NCBI GenBank assembly: GCA_004380135.1 | Contig: QXCR01000027.1 | Span: forward strand, 124,001 to 188,000 | DNA: 64,000 nucleotides | Direction of reading: 5' to 3' | From: Stemphylium vesicarium | Taxonomy: Eukaryota; Ascomycota; Dothideomycetes; Pleosporales; Pleosporaceae | Shown here: positions 45,754 to 57,138 of the stretch, in pieces | Layout: each line of letters starts with the position of its first letter | How positions within the stretch are numbered: the stretch's first letter is position 1 | The notes under the pieces: model-generated | Told to the model about the DNA's origin: nothing | Seen by the model: the letters and a program-made list of their open reading frames with translations, nothing else | Databases searched by the model: none | Position numbers and translations under genes: made by a program

Positions 45754-46563
45754 CTATATGAGCCGTATTGTACGGAGTGACCAGTGGTCCTTTGAGCTAC
45801 AGGATCGCAGTGGACTTTCCGCCTCTTTGTCATTCTTCACCTTTTTATTCACCTCAATGTGATAGATCTTAATACGGCGGTAAGAATTCTCCCCATGATT
45901 TTCTGCTAATAGGAAAATGAGCCTGCTCACGCTGCATAGTAGATAGATGATGACTACGTTCCGACTGCCGAGATAAGACTTGGGATAGTCGAGATGGAGA
46001 TACCCATGTTCACTGAACCCGGAAAGATATTGTTTGCGGTATCCATTGGAGAGAAGTTGCACATGCATTGTTCTGGTATTGCAGTCTATAATCCTCAATC
46101 CATGCACGTTTTGCCGAACCGGGTCGATATCGTCTTCATGGTAGTCGAAGCGACACTGATCAAGCCATCTTTTTGCCATCGTCAAGTCTGCTTCAATGAG
46201 CTTTGTGCGGGTGAACTCTGACCTAAGGACAAGGTGAAAATTTATGATATTTTATGGCTCGTTTCCATAGACTTTGAGTTGGTAAACCTTGATACGGGAG
46301 CCTCCAAAATCCTAGGAATTCAATCTGTAGCTCTTTTCCGCGTCGCCTTAATCAAGACAAAAGCTTCGTAGTTCGGTACAGAAAGTGCAATTCGTACAAA
46401 AGGCCATCGCACAGTCTGTACCTGAGCAAGTAAATCCCGCAGGGCCCACTGCAGTACCAGCCTGCAGAACAGGATTTGCGAGATCAATCCCTTGGCACTT
46501 CCAGCAGAAAACTTTCTGTACATGCAGATCTCGTTCGTGGGAACGCTGAACCAGGTTACCCAT
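45754..46563 (-). pseudogene. Broken HET-type (heterokaryon incompatibility) gene relic
   Basis: One minus-strand frame reads from an ATG at 46561-46563 to 45754 with three in-frame stops: TAA 46348-46350, TAG 46312-46314 and TAA 46252-46254. Around them the translation is continuous and protein-like: FCWKCQGIDLA, then FCTNCTFCTELRSFCLD, then FGGSRIKVYQLKVYG, then AKRWLDQCRFDYHEDD and VHGLRIIDCNTRTM. Paired Cys near the start, an AKxWLxxC helix and an LRIIDC strand leading up to the HET motif are typical of the region before the LSYVWG core. Where that core should be (after RKQYLS) the sequence is no longer recognisable, and the rest to 45754 has no similarity. All three stops are one C-to-T change from Gln codons. 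HET proteins trigger cell death on fusion of unlike strains; this copy cannot. Confidence 0.6.
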
Positions 46564-47864
46564 GGCCTCCGGTAAGTGGTTGGTGATCAGTTGTATGTAG
46601 AAGTATTTCCTTTTCCAGTACAAACAGTCAGAAGATATGCCGTCTCCGTAGAACTTCCAAACCAGTATGGCGAGGGCCAGGATGGCAAAAGGTAGCGCAA
46701 TAAACCTGCGGTCCGCAAATCGAGGGACATTGAGCGTTCTGTCTCAATGCGACATCTAATGACGGGCGCAGACAAGAAGACTTGGACGACAGTTTGCGGC
46801 CGAAGGCTCTAAAACCCTACCGTCGAGGGACAGTGAAGAAACATCTTCGATCATGGGCGACAATCTGCGTGTTCAGGCGCTCAGTCTCGCCTGTCTTACC
46901 CCTCTTTCCGTCAACCGATGAGGAAGGAGCGCCCCCAGCTGCCCAATCTCGAATGCGGCAACCTAGATTAAGGCGTAGTCCTTTTGGCAACGTATGTTTG
47001 GCAGGTCAGTGAGCGGAAAAGATTGGAAAGCGACTAGTCGCGCCTCTATTTCGGGAGGGTGCCTATCACCATTTTTCACAATCGACTACATCATCCATCT
47101 CACGGCAGGTCGCCTCTCGACCTACCGAGAATCTGTTCTGGTTTCGCACAAGCCGAGTGACTATCGTTGAAACGTTAGTCTTACCAAGGATTAAAAGACA
47201 ACAGAAGGATTTCTGTCACAATCGGTTGCGCGTCTGTAAAGAAAATAAAAGGCGTAGAAAGAACGAGGCGAGATTCCAAGCCCTAGACTTCGCCCTTGGC
47301 AGTCGCACAAGCTCTGGAGTCATCACCACGCGCCGTCCATGAGCAAACCGCAAGAGCAACCACTCATCACAAAAAAAAGTCTATACAACTGCCTACAACA
47401 CTACATATGTAGCTATGCGACACAACGTGTGGTATGAGCCACGGGACTGCTCAAATTTTGTATAAAAACAGAACCCGCTTTAGTAAAAAACGCCTATTCC
47501 ATGCATACATATGCTCATAATGCACCTATGTTCAAGAAAGGTACTTGATATACCGCTCCTCAGCAGTTTTATAAACATGGCAAGGAAAAGCGTAAACTGA
47601 AAGGAAAAAAAGAGCAGACACAACGTCAATACTGGAAAAGATCCCCTTGCCACTTCCCAATCCCGAGTGTACATCGAAAAGAGAAAGAAAGGTTACTGGG
47701 CGTACAACTTTCAGTATTTGAAAGGAAAAAGCACACACGTTTCTAGCCAGATCTTGTCTATCACTCACACAAGGTTCCCAGAAGAGGGAGAGGGTCGCCT
47801 AGTAGAGTACGGCAGGACCGATAGCACGGCTGCTGGAGTAGCTTAGGATGAACGAGCATAGATA
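46564..47864. other. Intergenic 1.3 kb, nothing recognised
   Basis: This is the stretch upstream of the HET-like relic and the 3' flank of the PRPP synthetase gene, which is A/T-rich around 47360-47620. No coding frame or repeat is supported, and I could not find terminal repeats around the relic. Confidence 0.4.
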
Positions 47865-49542
47865 CTAACTGTAGTCGAACAGCACGCTGATGCTCTCACC
47901 GTGGTGGACGCGGCGGATAGCCTAGTCTTACGTTAGCATGTCGCATTGTAGTTTTGAACCTGTCGAACACACTTCGGCGAATACATTGCCCACTTCTAGG
48001 ACTTCCAGCTTCGGGCACCTCAACTTATGCTCCTCCTGAGGCACCGTGTTGGTCACGATGACCTTGTCCAGAGCACTGTTGTTGATACGATCAATGGCAT
48101 CTCCACTCAGAATGCCGTGGGTGATGAGTGCAATCACCTCTGTAGCACCCTCCTTCTTCAGGAGCTTCGCCGCGCGAGTGATGGTGTTCGATGTATCGGC
48201 CAAATCGTCAACGAGGATAGCCGTGCGTTCGGACACGTCTCCGACCAACATCATTGTAGCGTTTTGGCGGTCGCTGATTTGTGTGGGGCGGCGCTCCTTG
48301 TGGATGAGAGCAAAGGGCATGCCGAGTGCGTCGGCGATGGCGGTCGCTCGCTTCGCACCACCTGCGTCAGGCGAGACTACGACGGCTTGCTGGTAGTTTG
48401 GAATATTGAATTGGATGTATTTGCGGAGGAGGTGACGCCCGTACAAGTTGTCAACGGGAATATCGAAGAATCCCTGGTACTGGGGGTCTAGGGACTGTTA
48501 GCAGTGCTTCTCCTCGCGCATACACGTGCAATACATACCATGGAGATCCATAGTAATGACGTGATCAGCGCCAGCGCAAGTCAAAAGGTCTGCGATCAAG
48601 GTACCGGCTTGGGCGACCCATTGGCGGTATCCGACCTGGGGCTCGAAAGCCGGGGGCTTTGTGATGGTAGGTTGGCGCGTCAAAGCACCAGGAATGCCGG
48701 GCGTCTGGGCGGGCATGCCGTTGGTGCCATTGGCACTGTGGTCGCCGTTGAAATACGCAGCTTTCTCTCCCTTGGTCGAGTCAAGCGTCTCGGTACGCTT
48801 GATACCGTTCATCTTAACGGGGCTTGTAGGGTTCGATGCGCCGCCGTTGCGCTCGTCCATCTTCATCTTACTGAGCTGGTGTTGCAACGATGCCGAGCCA
48901 TTGGTGAGACCTGCGCTCTCAGGCTGGCCTGGAAACGGCGTCTGCGGGCACGTAGTTGTGCCAGTCCTCGAGCGTCCGGGTACTTTGGATAGCGGCGCAC
49001 CCGTCTTGTTGTAGGGAATGTCCGACTGTCGCGAGTATGGGAAGAGGGGGAGGACGGCGGTGATGCGCTTCGCAGAGGCGGTTTGGCAGGCGGAAATGGT
49101 AATCAGAAGTCTAGAGTACGTCAGGCACTTCACTCAACTACACCATGAGGATGGGCCTACTCCATCAAATGGTCGTTGACTGCGCGCGACACCAAAGTTA
49201 GCGGGTTTCCTCTGCAGTACCACTATCGCTCCAACAAAGCCGCGCCTGCAGCCCAAAAAAAATGCGACGCGCATATTGCTGGAGGGGAGCTTCGTACCTT
49301 TACCACCACCCGACTGGATGATGAAGACATCCTTTCCTCGCACGCTCTCCTGGATTTCAACCCTCGTCTCTCCGCCCTTGAACTTGTCAAGGAGCACCTT
49401 GGCCTTGGGTATGCCGAGGTGGTTGCAGATAGTCCTAGATAAAGAGCCCAGTAAGCAAAGCGCCTCGGGCATTCGTGCTCGCTACAACGTACTCGGTGAG
49501 CTGCGGGTGCGAAGTGCCGCCGAGTACCACAATGTTCCTCAT
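47865..49542 (-). CDS. Ribose-phosphate pyrophosphokinase (PRPP synthetase) with a long internal insert
   Basis: Six exons keep phase: 49493-49542, 49298-49434, 49161-49179 (19 bp), 48539-49110, 47973-48487, 47865-47921, giving 449 residues. The core matches PRS: MRNIVVLGGTSHPQL, GETRVEIQESVRGKDVFIIQSGGGKVND, LFPYSRQSDIPYNKTGAPLSK, then ITMDLHDPQYQGFFDIPVDNLYGR, the PRPP loop region ILVDDLADTSNT, and IRRVHHGESISVLFDYS at the end. It makes PRPP from ribose-5-phosphate and ATP for nucleotide, His and Trp synthesis. About 115 residues (roughly 112-229) that bacterial enzymes lack sit between KTGAPLSK and YRQWVAQAGT. Yeast Prs1 and Prs5 also carry non-homologous regions, linked there to cell-integrity signalling. 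The tiny third exon supplies VNDHLM and is required for phase. Confidence 0.96.
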
Positions 49543-50484
49543 CTTGAAAACCGGTGGAGGAGGTGGGGTTGTCTACTGTGTCGCGGCAGGACAGTAGCAA
49601 AGAGAGATTAGTGAGGCAGCGAAAGCACTCGCGTAGAAAATCCTCTTATCGATAAAGGGAAAAGATTTGGGCTATGGGCTAGTCTACCGCCGTTGATGGC
49701 GCCGGGGTGGAGTAATGGCACCTCAAGAATTGGGCAGCATAATGGAGGATGGATGCTTCTGTCGTCACGGATCAGAGAGGGTTTTCGCTTCTTTCGGCTG
49801 TTGCAACTTTTTCTGCCGAACCCCCATGTAACCTTTCAACTTCCCTGGGCCCTGGAAAAGCTTCTAGAGCTCAATTTTACTGCACGCTGCACTGCACAAG
49901 CAAGCCAGAAACGACGACTCGGGATCCAGCCCAGCCACCAGATTCGCTCTCGCGCGCAGCTACAGCGTTTCACCTGCAGCGTGCTGGCGGTCAGTAATTG
50001 CGCCATGCTTAATGGATGCTTGAATGGGCCAAAGAAACGGTCCCGCTAGCGCTTGCCGAAATCGGATCCTCACGTGCGGGCAGCACCCAAAGAAAGCTTC
50101 CAAGCTTGTCGGCACACATGCTGTCTAGGGTGATTAGTTTCCAAGTTCCTTGATGCCACTACAGAGTCATCTTCCTCGCAAAGTAGCTGACCGGTTCGTG
50201 TCACGTTACATCAGCCCTGCATGTGTCTTTATGACTGCGGTTACGTTGCTGTGCGCCCACTTCGCAAATCGAGCAGCACAGTCATGAATGTGTCAAACTC
50301 TACCTAAGCAGGATCCTAGTCATGGCAACAGAAGGCGTATGAGCTTATCGAGGTGGCTATGCGATGATCTGGAATCGAATCGAGTACTAATTAATAAAGA
50401 AAGAGGGGTAGGAACTAAATGTGTACTACTCAAGGGGGTATCTCTAACGCTGTTATCATCGCAATCTCATAGTCGCCAATTCAT
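49543..50484. other. Intergenic, nothing recognised
   Basis: This is the promoter side of the PRPP synthetase gene and the 3' flank of the receptor gene at 50485. No supported feature is present. Confidence 0.4.
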
Positions 50485-52215
50485 TCATTCAGTTCTCTTC
50501 GCCCTGGCCTTGCGATCCCTTGCACTTCTGCCTCCTCCCGTCTTTTGTCCAACCCCGCCTCCTTGGCTAGACACACTTCCGTGGCGAACATCAGTCATGG
50601 CACTAGCATGACTTGATGCCGGGCTCATGGGCCTCCTATCCATGCTGACTATGCCGTTATCACGTGTTCTAATCGAGTGGACGGCCAGGTGGGCGCGAGA
50701 CGGAGGCGAGATCGGACGGTCATTAATATAGAAACCTCCAGTACCGTCCTGCGTAACTGAAGGAAGAGCTGAAGCCAGCTTGTCGCGTTGCTGTATGTGG
50801 TCAGGGGAGATTGCCCGTGCAGCTCCTTCGTTGACCAGGCCCGATTCGATATCAAGAGTGATGATGCCATCGTTGGCGGTACGTAACACAGCTGGTGCGA
50901 AGTCGTGAAGCTGTACAGCCTCGCCAGCTAGGCCTCCCTCAGCCTCCTGAAAATGGTCACTACTGTTGCGCGACTTCGTGCGCTCTGTCGCAATGTTCGA
51001 AGCCACCAAATTCATACTTCGGGCGGCTTTGCTCCCATCGCTGTTGGTAGGCGATCGCTTGGTGCTTGTTCGCGCAACTGCCGTCCCTGTCTGGTGAAGT
51101 AGCTGCGCGGTCTTCCGTCCCCCAGCTGTACGAGCCGAATGATAGGTCCACGGGGGTGGATTGTTTTCGTCGAATTGTCCAAGCTCGAAGATTTCCCTGA
51201 GTATCGTCCAGGTAAAGGGCAGGTTGGCGACTAAAACAGCTGTCGATGACTCTCGAACATACCAGTATATCCAGGTCGAGTTGTACGGTTCGCTCAAAGA
51301 ATGGTAGGTGTTCATGATGCTCGCTGCGACGACAAATATCCCCAAGGAGAAGATGCCGCACAAGATGATCTTCCTCTTCATCGGGAGAAATGATCGGATG
51401 AGCATTTGCAGTGCAATACAAAGCATGACCAAGTCTGATGATATGTTGAAAACGGCCTTTGTAATGCGGTGATTAACCATTGTGGCACACTGCCGCGAGT
51501 TTGTCGGCACCGCGTAGTAGTCCGAAAAAGGTCGACACCAGGCTGCAAAGTATAGAATCTCTATGACGACAAATCCAAGTGCTGTATAGACGGCAAGGAC
51601 TTTTATCGCGATGTTCTCGGTGTGGAGTGCTGTCCGTGTTATGCGATGGTACATGACCAGGAGACACCCTTTGCACGCCCAAATGACGGCAATCTGCATC
51701 TGCTCTACAACAATCACTACTTTACTCCCATATATTCGTTTCGAGAGCTCGTCGGCGGTGAGTACGCTGAAGTCGAAGTCTTCAGGTTCAAGGTTCGACT
51801 GGGTTTTCAGCCATCTGTTGGCAAGCACGATCATGACAGTGTAGGCCACGGTCACGAATAGTCCCATAGACCAGTCATCTATCTGGAGACCTTTTATTGA
51901 CCGGAACAGGATCTTGCGAGAGATACTGTGTAAAAGATACAGTCAGTCAATGAATCCTCGTGTAATGATTCGTAGTGCGGGTGGACCACGCTAGGCTTTA
52001 GGAAAGGGTGCTGGAGCAACCGAGGGAAGATGCGCAAAATGAATAAGCTGCTCCGGGTTGTTCCTGTATGCGCACTCGATTTCCTTGCCCCCACGCGGCT
52101 TTCGAAAAAGATCCATACTTCGGGGAATTGCATAGGACACTTACAGCCTTGCTCCAACCATGCAGACAGCGCATGTGTACCAAATCCATGATTCTTGATT
52201 GAACGGCAACGGCAT
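50485..52215 (-). CDS. Second fungal rhodopsin-like (Pth11-type) integral membrane protein
   Basis: Exon 52145-52215 joins exon 50485-51925 across a 219-bp intron to give 503 residues. The start exon gives MPLPFNQESWIWYTCAVCMVGARL, interrupted here by the intron, which runs into ISRKILFRSIKGLQIDDWSM, the usual basic loop before helix 2. Further helices include IAVIWACKGCLLVMYHRI, VLAVYTALGFVVIEILYF followed by AAWCRPFSDYY, FNISSDLVMLCIALQMLI and IILCGIFSLGIFVVAASIM, giving seven in all. The AWCRPF/CATMVNHRI pair supplies the conserved loop Cys. A hydrophilic tail of about 230 residues is Ser/Thr/Arg-rich and could carry signalling or trafficking sites. This is not a close copy of the receptor at 10897. 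The ligand is unknown, and no CFEM domain is present at the N-terminus. Confidence 0.88.
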
Positions 52216-53997
52216 CGTAGAGACGCAAGAAAGTTGAGTCGCTAACGCCAGTATATCGCTATCCGTTAGGCCGGCTGATACTCTGGATGCGCGACCACCG
52301 ATGGATCATGTTGTGTTGCGACTCGAAAAGTGGAGGGCATACACTGCAAATGAGCGTTGTAGATTGCGCAAGAAGGCCAGAAGATAGAAGATACAAAAAC
52401 ACAACGGCAGAGGAAAAAAAACACGAGGAAAGAAGGGAGCTGACGACGGCGAGGTTCGAAAGCGTTGTGAGAGGCTAGCCCGTATAGCTGGCAGCTGCAC
52501 GCCAATCTTCCAATTATGTGAGTAGAGCGCATCTTACTACGTACAGCCACCTCGGCCTGGCACAGGACTTATCTCGAGCAGCCTCATCCGGCTGCCAGTA
52601 TCTCGGGGCTCCCGCGCGGGATTACAGTTGATTAAGTTAGTGCAAGGTATCGCACCAATAAAGTGCGGCATTTGTGAAATGTTACACATTGCTTTTGCGC
52701 GGATCATAGCTTCCGCGCGGCTCTCATGTCCCCGTTTAGCAACAGTGCGTTTTAAGACTCCCTAGGTTCATGAGACGAATCCACTTGAAACTGTTCAGCG
52801 TGCACAACGAGAACGTGGGATTTCCATGTCGACTCATGTCGATCCCTCGAAGCGGTGTTGCGGACATCGCGGTCAAAGTGTCGACGCATGCTTACTAGCT
52901 GGGGCTGTGCCTGCAAGATAGCTGTACGAGGCTGACGTTTGCAGCTCTGCCTACAGCGCGCAGGGAAAGCAGCCAATGCTGAGTTGAAGGCTTGCAGGCT
53001 GTCGGCGACCCCAAGTGTCTGTCGGATGATGCGGAGGTTGGTCCTCAGTGAGTCGCGAGATCCACGGATACGAGGGAAAGGAGCGTGACGTCATGTAGCG
53101 CTAGTGACAGGACAGCACCAGCAAAGGCCCTTGGCCCGCTAAAGTCCTATTTGGATCTATCCTCTTATCCACGCATAGAACCTCCTCGACCACGTGAGCA
53201 TTTCGATGGAGAGTGCTCATACTAAACCGATATCAAAATTTTCTCATTCTCCGTACCTACCCCCTTTCTTTCTATATTCACTAGGTGCAACTACGGCTCT
53301 AGAATGAGATGGACAACAAAAACAAGTCGAGATTACGTCTTGATTCATGTCGCGCAGCCAAGGACAGACATACCAATGACCAGTGAGAAAACGCAGAAAG
53401 TCTTTTTCCATTGACAATTTGACTACAGAGCAAAACAAGGAGTAGATGTTTGGTAGACGGAGCAAGTACGCCTTGGCGATCGACTACTGTAAACAACAGC
53501 ATGTGTATGATGCACAGCCACAAGGCCGTCGGTCGCGTGTGTTGGATGTTGGCCCTATTCAGAATCTCAACCAACAGGATTGACAGTCGGTTTTGTACAG
53601 CCGAGAAGCTGAATGCCAAGGCTTTCCGCTGGGCAGTGCAGGCTGAGACTTGAGGGTAGGCAGAATTCAAGGCTCCAATCGATGTTTTACGCCACAATTG
53701 GAAGGCATATATCAAGATCCAGTCCTGCACTTCAAAGAAATTACCCATACTGCGCGTACCTTTCTAACGCGAGCGGTCGGTGCCAGCATTCATAACATCA
53801 CTCTACTAAAGCTGATCAGCCCTTGAACGCAAATTCCCACATGCGACAATACCGCGTTTGACAGCTCCCTACGCGACCAATCCTACGAAACCCCCCAAAG
53901 CGACAACCTCACGCGCGACATTCACTTGTAGAACCAACAACAGTTAGCTTGACATAACTGCAAGCGTCTTAAAAACACACTACCGGGCTTTTTAACT
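52216..53997. other. Intergenic 1.8 kb between divergent genes, nothing recognised
   Basis: This stretch should hold the promoters of both the receptor gene and the small membrane-protein gene at 53998. A CACGTG occurs near 53192. Minus-strand frames at 53244-53748 and nearby do not look coding. No repeats or RNA genes were found. Confidence 0.4.
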
Positions 53998-54485
53998 ATG
54001 CCTGGCGGAGGCGGAAGAGGTGGGAGCAGCCGATCGCAGGCTGCTAGCAACATAGCATCCAACAATCCATGTGGTACTATGGACTGTGGTCCGGTCATAG
54101 GCATCATAGTCATGATCTTCGTCATATTGTTTCTTTCTATTCTTTGTTGCTGCTGCCGTAGTCGAGAAGATAGAGTAGCGTCTGACGGAGATCCACGCTA
54201 TGTGCCTGAAGCTCCAAGGTCCGCTCCTGGGGACAGACCGCTTGCAGACGAAGAATCACAAAGGTCAACGGACATGGCTACGATACCTAGTGCACCGGAC
54301 CGAGCGGTTGTATTGAAGCGCCCGATGGTACATTTCTGAATGACGAATCAAGCGAAGAGTTCGACTATCTCAACCGCGCTGCATCTTCGAGGTCTGGGGT
54401 CTTGGACAGGCATGTCTCTGATGTTGAGACGCGAGCGCTACCAGTCGCCAATGGCGTGGATATGACAAGCCCAAGGGTACCGTAA
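53998..54485 (+). pseudogene. Small single-pass membrane protein gene with apparent frameshift
   Basis: From an ATG at 53998 a frame of 113 codons runs to a TGA at 54337-54339. The product has a Gly/Ser-rich N-terminus, one membrane helix (about residues 32-50, GPVIGIIVMIFVILFLSIL) ending in CCCC, likely palmitoylated, and then an acidic/Pro-rich cytosolic part. From about 54310 another frame takes over with clear coding character (EAPDGTFLNDESSEEFDYLNR and on) to a TAA at 54483-54485, adding about 55 residues. The two parts fit as one protein if one base is missing near 54310-54316. No intron with acceptable sites removes only the junction. It may be a real mutation, an assembly error, or an unusual intron, so the gene may be intact in the organism. 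The family is unknown. Confidence 0.55.
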
Positions 54486-55363
54486 GAAACTACCGGACTT
54501 GCTCAACGCCAAAGCGCCGGCAAAATGTTACGGGAGGTGAGCAATCGGGGGGATATCGTAGCGGAGAGTGAGCTACGCGGCGCTCCTGGATTAGTATTGT
54601 TTTGGAGGAACAAGGTTCTATGACTTATTTCCTAGGCGCATTAGATACCCTCAATTCGTAGTCCTATTAATAACTATTCTTCCGCTCAAATAATTGTTTT
54701 CGCCGTGCGACCGAAATGGAGTCGCTTCCATACATACGTGGGTGTTGATGGTCCCTGTTGTAGCCAGGCTGTGATGGCGTCATCGTTTGCGCTAAACCGC
54801 TCAGACGTCTTTGGGAGGAAGTCACCCCTCACTTCTCCTCCACCTTATCAATTTTACGTAAAATCTGCCACAGCATATCTTTTGGGGAAATCCGAACAGC
54901 ATCAAGTGTGGTAGGGAAAGAGCAGACGACTTGTGGCCAGAATACATGACCCCCTTGTGGCCTCTCGTTATGAGTACCTCAGCAAGACGCAGCGGGAATT
55001 GCGCTATCCCAAGTCCTCGGTGATAGCCAACGATTGTCAGATGCGGGTTCTCTGTGGTAAAAAATATCTCTCTATGGGGTAGCGCTTTCAAGTCCTTGCA
55101 CTTCAATCATACTCCTCTCACCACAATGACTCAAGCAGAATCGTCATGATGGAATGCGTTTGGATCGATTCCCCTGTGAGCAAATAGAAACAGCAGTAAA
55201 AATATCCTGCTCCCTGGTCTTTGGAGGCAGCGCTGCACTACCAATCCACAGCCTGCGCACACTGACCGCCAATCTTGGACATTTTCAACTTTTCGCCTCT
55301 ATTTCAGCTCTCTCACAGCTCAAACTTTTCTCTCTTTTGGTCACTTGAGTCGCAACCGCTATC
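54486..55363. other. Intergenic, nothing recognised
   Basis: This is the 3' flank of the small membrane-protein gene and the promoter side of the 55364 gene. A pyrimidine-rich leader lies at 55270-55355. No other feature is supported. Confidence 0.4.
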
Positions 55364-56575
55364 ATGACATTCCACGATACCGAGAAACCAAGTGGTGAAG
55401 ACCGCGACTTTACAAGTCTCGATAAGGCGGCGAAAGCCAACCTGGACGTCGTGTTCCACATGATGCCTAGCAATGTCATCAATAAGCCAAATATAAACAA
55501 TGTTTACTTCAGGCCTTCGGAGGCTGCTACTAGCACTGTCCCTAGTGATTTACAGCTCGAGTGGCTGCTCAGGAATTACAACTCGGTATGCTACATGTTC
55601 AGTAAATGGAGTCAGATGTGGCTAACTCTGGCGGTCTTGTAGTTGGCTAGAACCCATTTCGACACAACGGCTACCGACGACCGTCAACTTGTCCGCGCCA
55701 TCTGGCACTATGCGATAGACGAAGAGCACTCCTTTTCCCGACACTACCGTTTGACCCGCTACAACCTCATCGCAATGGCCTACGTTTGGTCGCTCGACTT
55801 TCCTCCTGAGCTATGCGGCGTAGACGGCGAGGTTCGCAAGTTTCTCAGCGCATTTATCGAGGCCTGGTTCGCGCAACTGCAGGACGTTGGCGACAGCGTC
55901 GACCAAGACGAATTCATCAACCTGTGGATGGAAAGCGAGCTAGATTTTTTCACAATCCGCGACAACAAGACAAAGCGGGGCATCGAAGCTGCAGTGGAAA
56001 AGCTACACAAGCAACCTCTACCGCCATCACTGAAGCAGGTTGTAGACTTCGAAGCCAAAGACATCTTGTACTTGCGAAAATAGGGAAGGATCTCCGAAGA
56101 TAAGTAAGAATGAATCGCGCTAGACTGATGTTTCGTATTCATACTAATTTCTACCAACAGCTATGACAAGTATGGGCCATCCCTCATCCTCCAGTACGTC
56201 CTTGCCATGGAGCGACTGAGCAAGTCCATCTTCACAGGACGGAGCAGTTTCAAGGAAGCACAGGACAAATTCGTGGCCTATGAGATGGCCAAGCGCAAAC
56301 AGGGCGGACTGGAGAACGTTTATTGGAACTCCGACCTCGATTCATCCTTGCTCAGCGCCGCCGACCCGCAATTTCCGCACCCTGATGTCATCGAGAAGCT
56401 GCGTCGTCCTGAAGCCAAGCGTGTTCCATGGATGGATGTAGATTCTTTCTTCAAGATCCTGAGGTCTGGATTCGAGGAGATGAAGAAGGAGGAGGAGCTG
56501 ATATTCAGTATGGGTCGAACTTCCTTGTTGTCGGCCTCTGAGGCACTGAGCCAGAAGCAGGGAAATATCTTGTAG
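55364..56575 (+). CDS. Uncharacterised helical protein, unknown function
   Basis: Three exons (55364-55585, 55643-56067, 56161-56575) join in phase to give 353 residues. The second intron (93 bp) has a TACTAAT branch point and removes an in-frame stop that would otherwise end the second exon. The predicted protein is mostly amphipathic helix, with no signal peptide and no membrane helix. Regions that look constrained are HYAIDEEHSFSRHYRLTRYNL (in part), DQDEFINLWMESELDFF, FYDKYGPSLILQYVLAMERL and PWMDVDSFFKILRSGFEEMKKEEE. There is no metal-binding pair of the terpene-synthase type and no nucleotide-binding loop. Codon bias and spliced phase support a real gene. I do not recognise the family; it could be lineage-restricted. 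Confidence 0.75.
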
Positions 56576-57138
56576 GGTATGAACAGTGCATCATTTTAGG
56601 AACACGGTAGACTTAGCTACACTGCACCTTGAAAAACACGATAGCAGAAAAATACAAATGCATCCTTTCTAACACAAGTACCCACGTTCTCGCTATGTAG
56701 TTGCCTTGTGTCTGTGTACCCGTAGACAGGAAAGTCCAATCAATCTGAATTTTACAACTTGTAGTATGCAAGGCAGCTTGTATTGATCCGAAACGCTCCA
56801 ACGTAGTTGCACTGCATCCTGCTTGATCTGGTCCTAAAAGCGCGCATTCTCAACCCCCACTTGTTCGTTTGCTATACTCACGCGCCAACCCACCAAGCAT
56901 TCACTTTTCACTTTGAATATTTATAGCCTATGCGAGTGCAAGTCACCTCTAGGAACGATATTAATTCTACTATATAGCTTTCATTTTTCCCGAGGGGGAC
57001 TGAGACTGGGAAACGTGCGAGTAGGGCTTCGCGCCTTATTTATTTTGCTCCCTTCTCTTTCTTTCCCTCGATACAATGATCCCTCTCTTTTTTGCCACGT
57101 CATCTGAGCTCTTACCTGCGAATGAACTCACTACTATC
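56576..57138. other. Intergenic between convergent genes, nothing recognised
   Basis: This is the 3' flank of both the 55364 gene and the VIT/vWA gene. It is A/T-rich near 56920-57080 and holds no supported feature. Confidence 0.45.

Noticed and set aside
45754..46185. 143-codon frame as an intact gene
   Set aside because: It opens with TTG and is the 3' part of a longer frame broken by three stops, so it is described as part of a pseudogene.
55364..56575. Terpene synthase for the unrecognised helical protein
   Set aside because: It is all-helical and of suitable length, but lacks the DDxxD/E and NSE-type metal-binding motifs.
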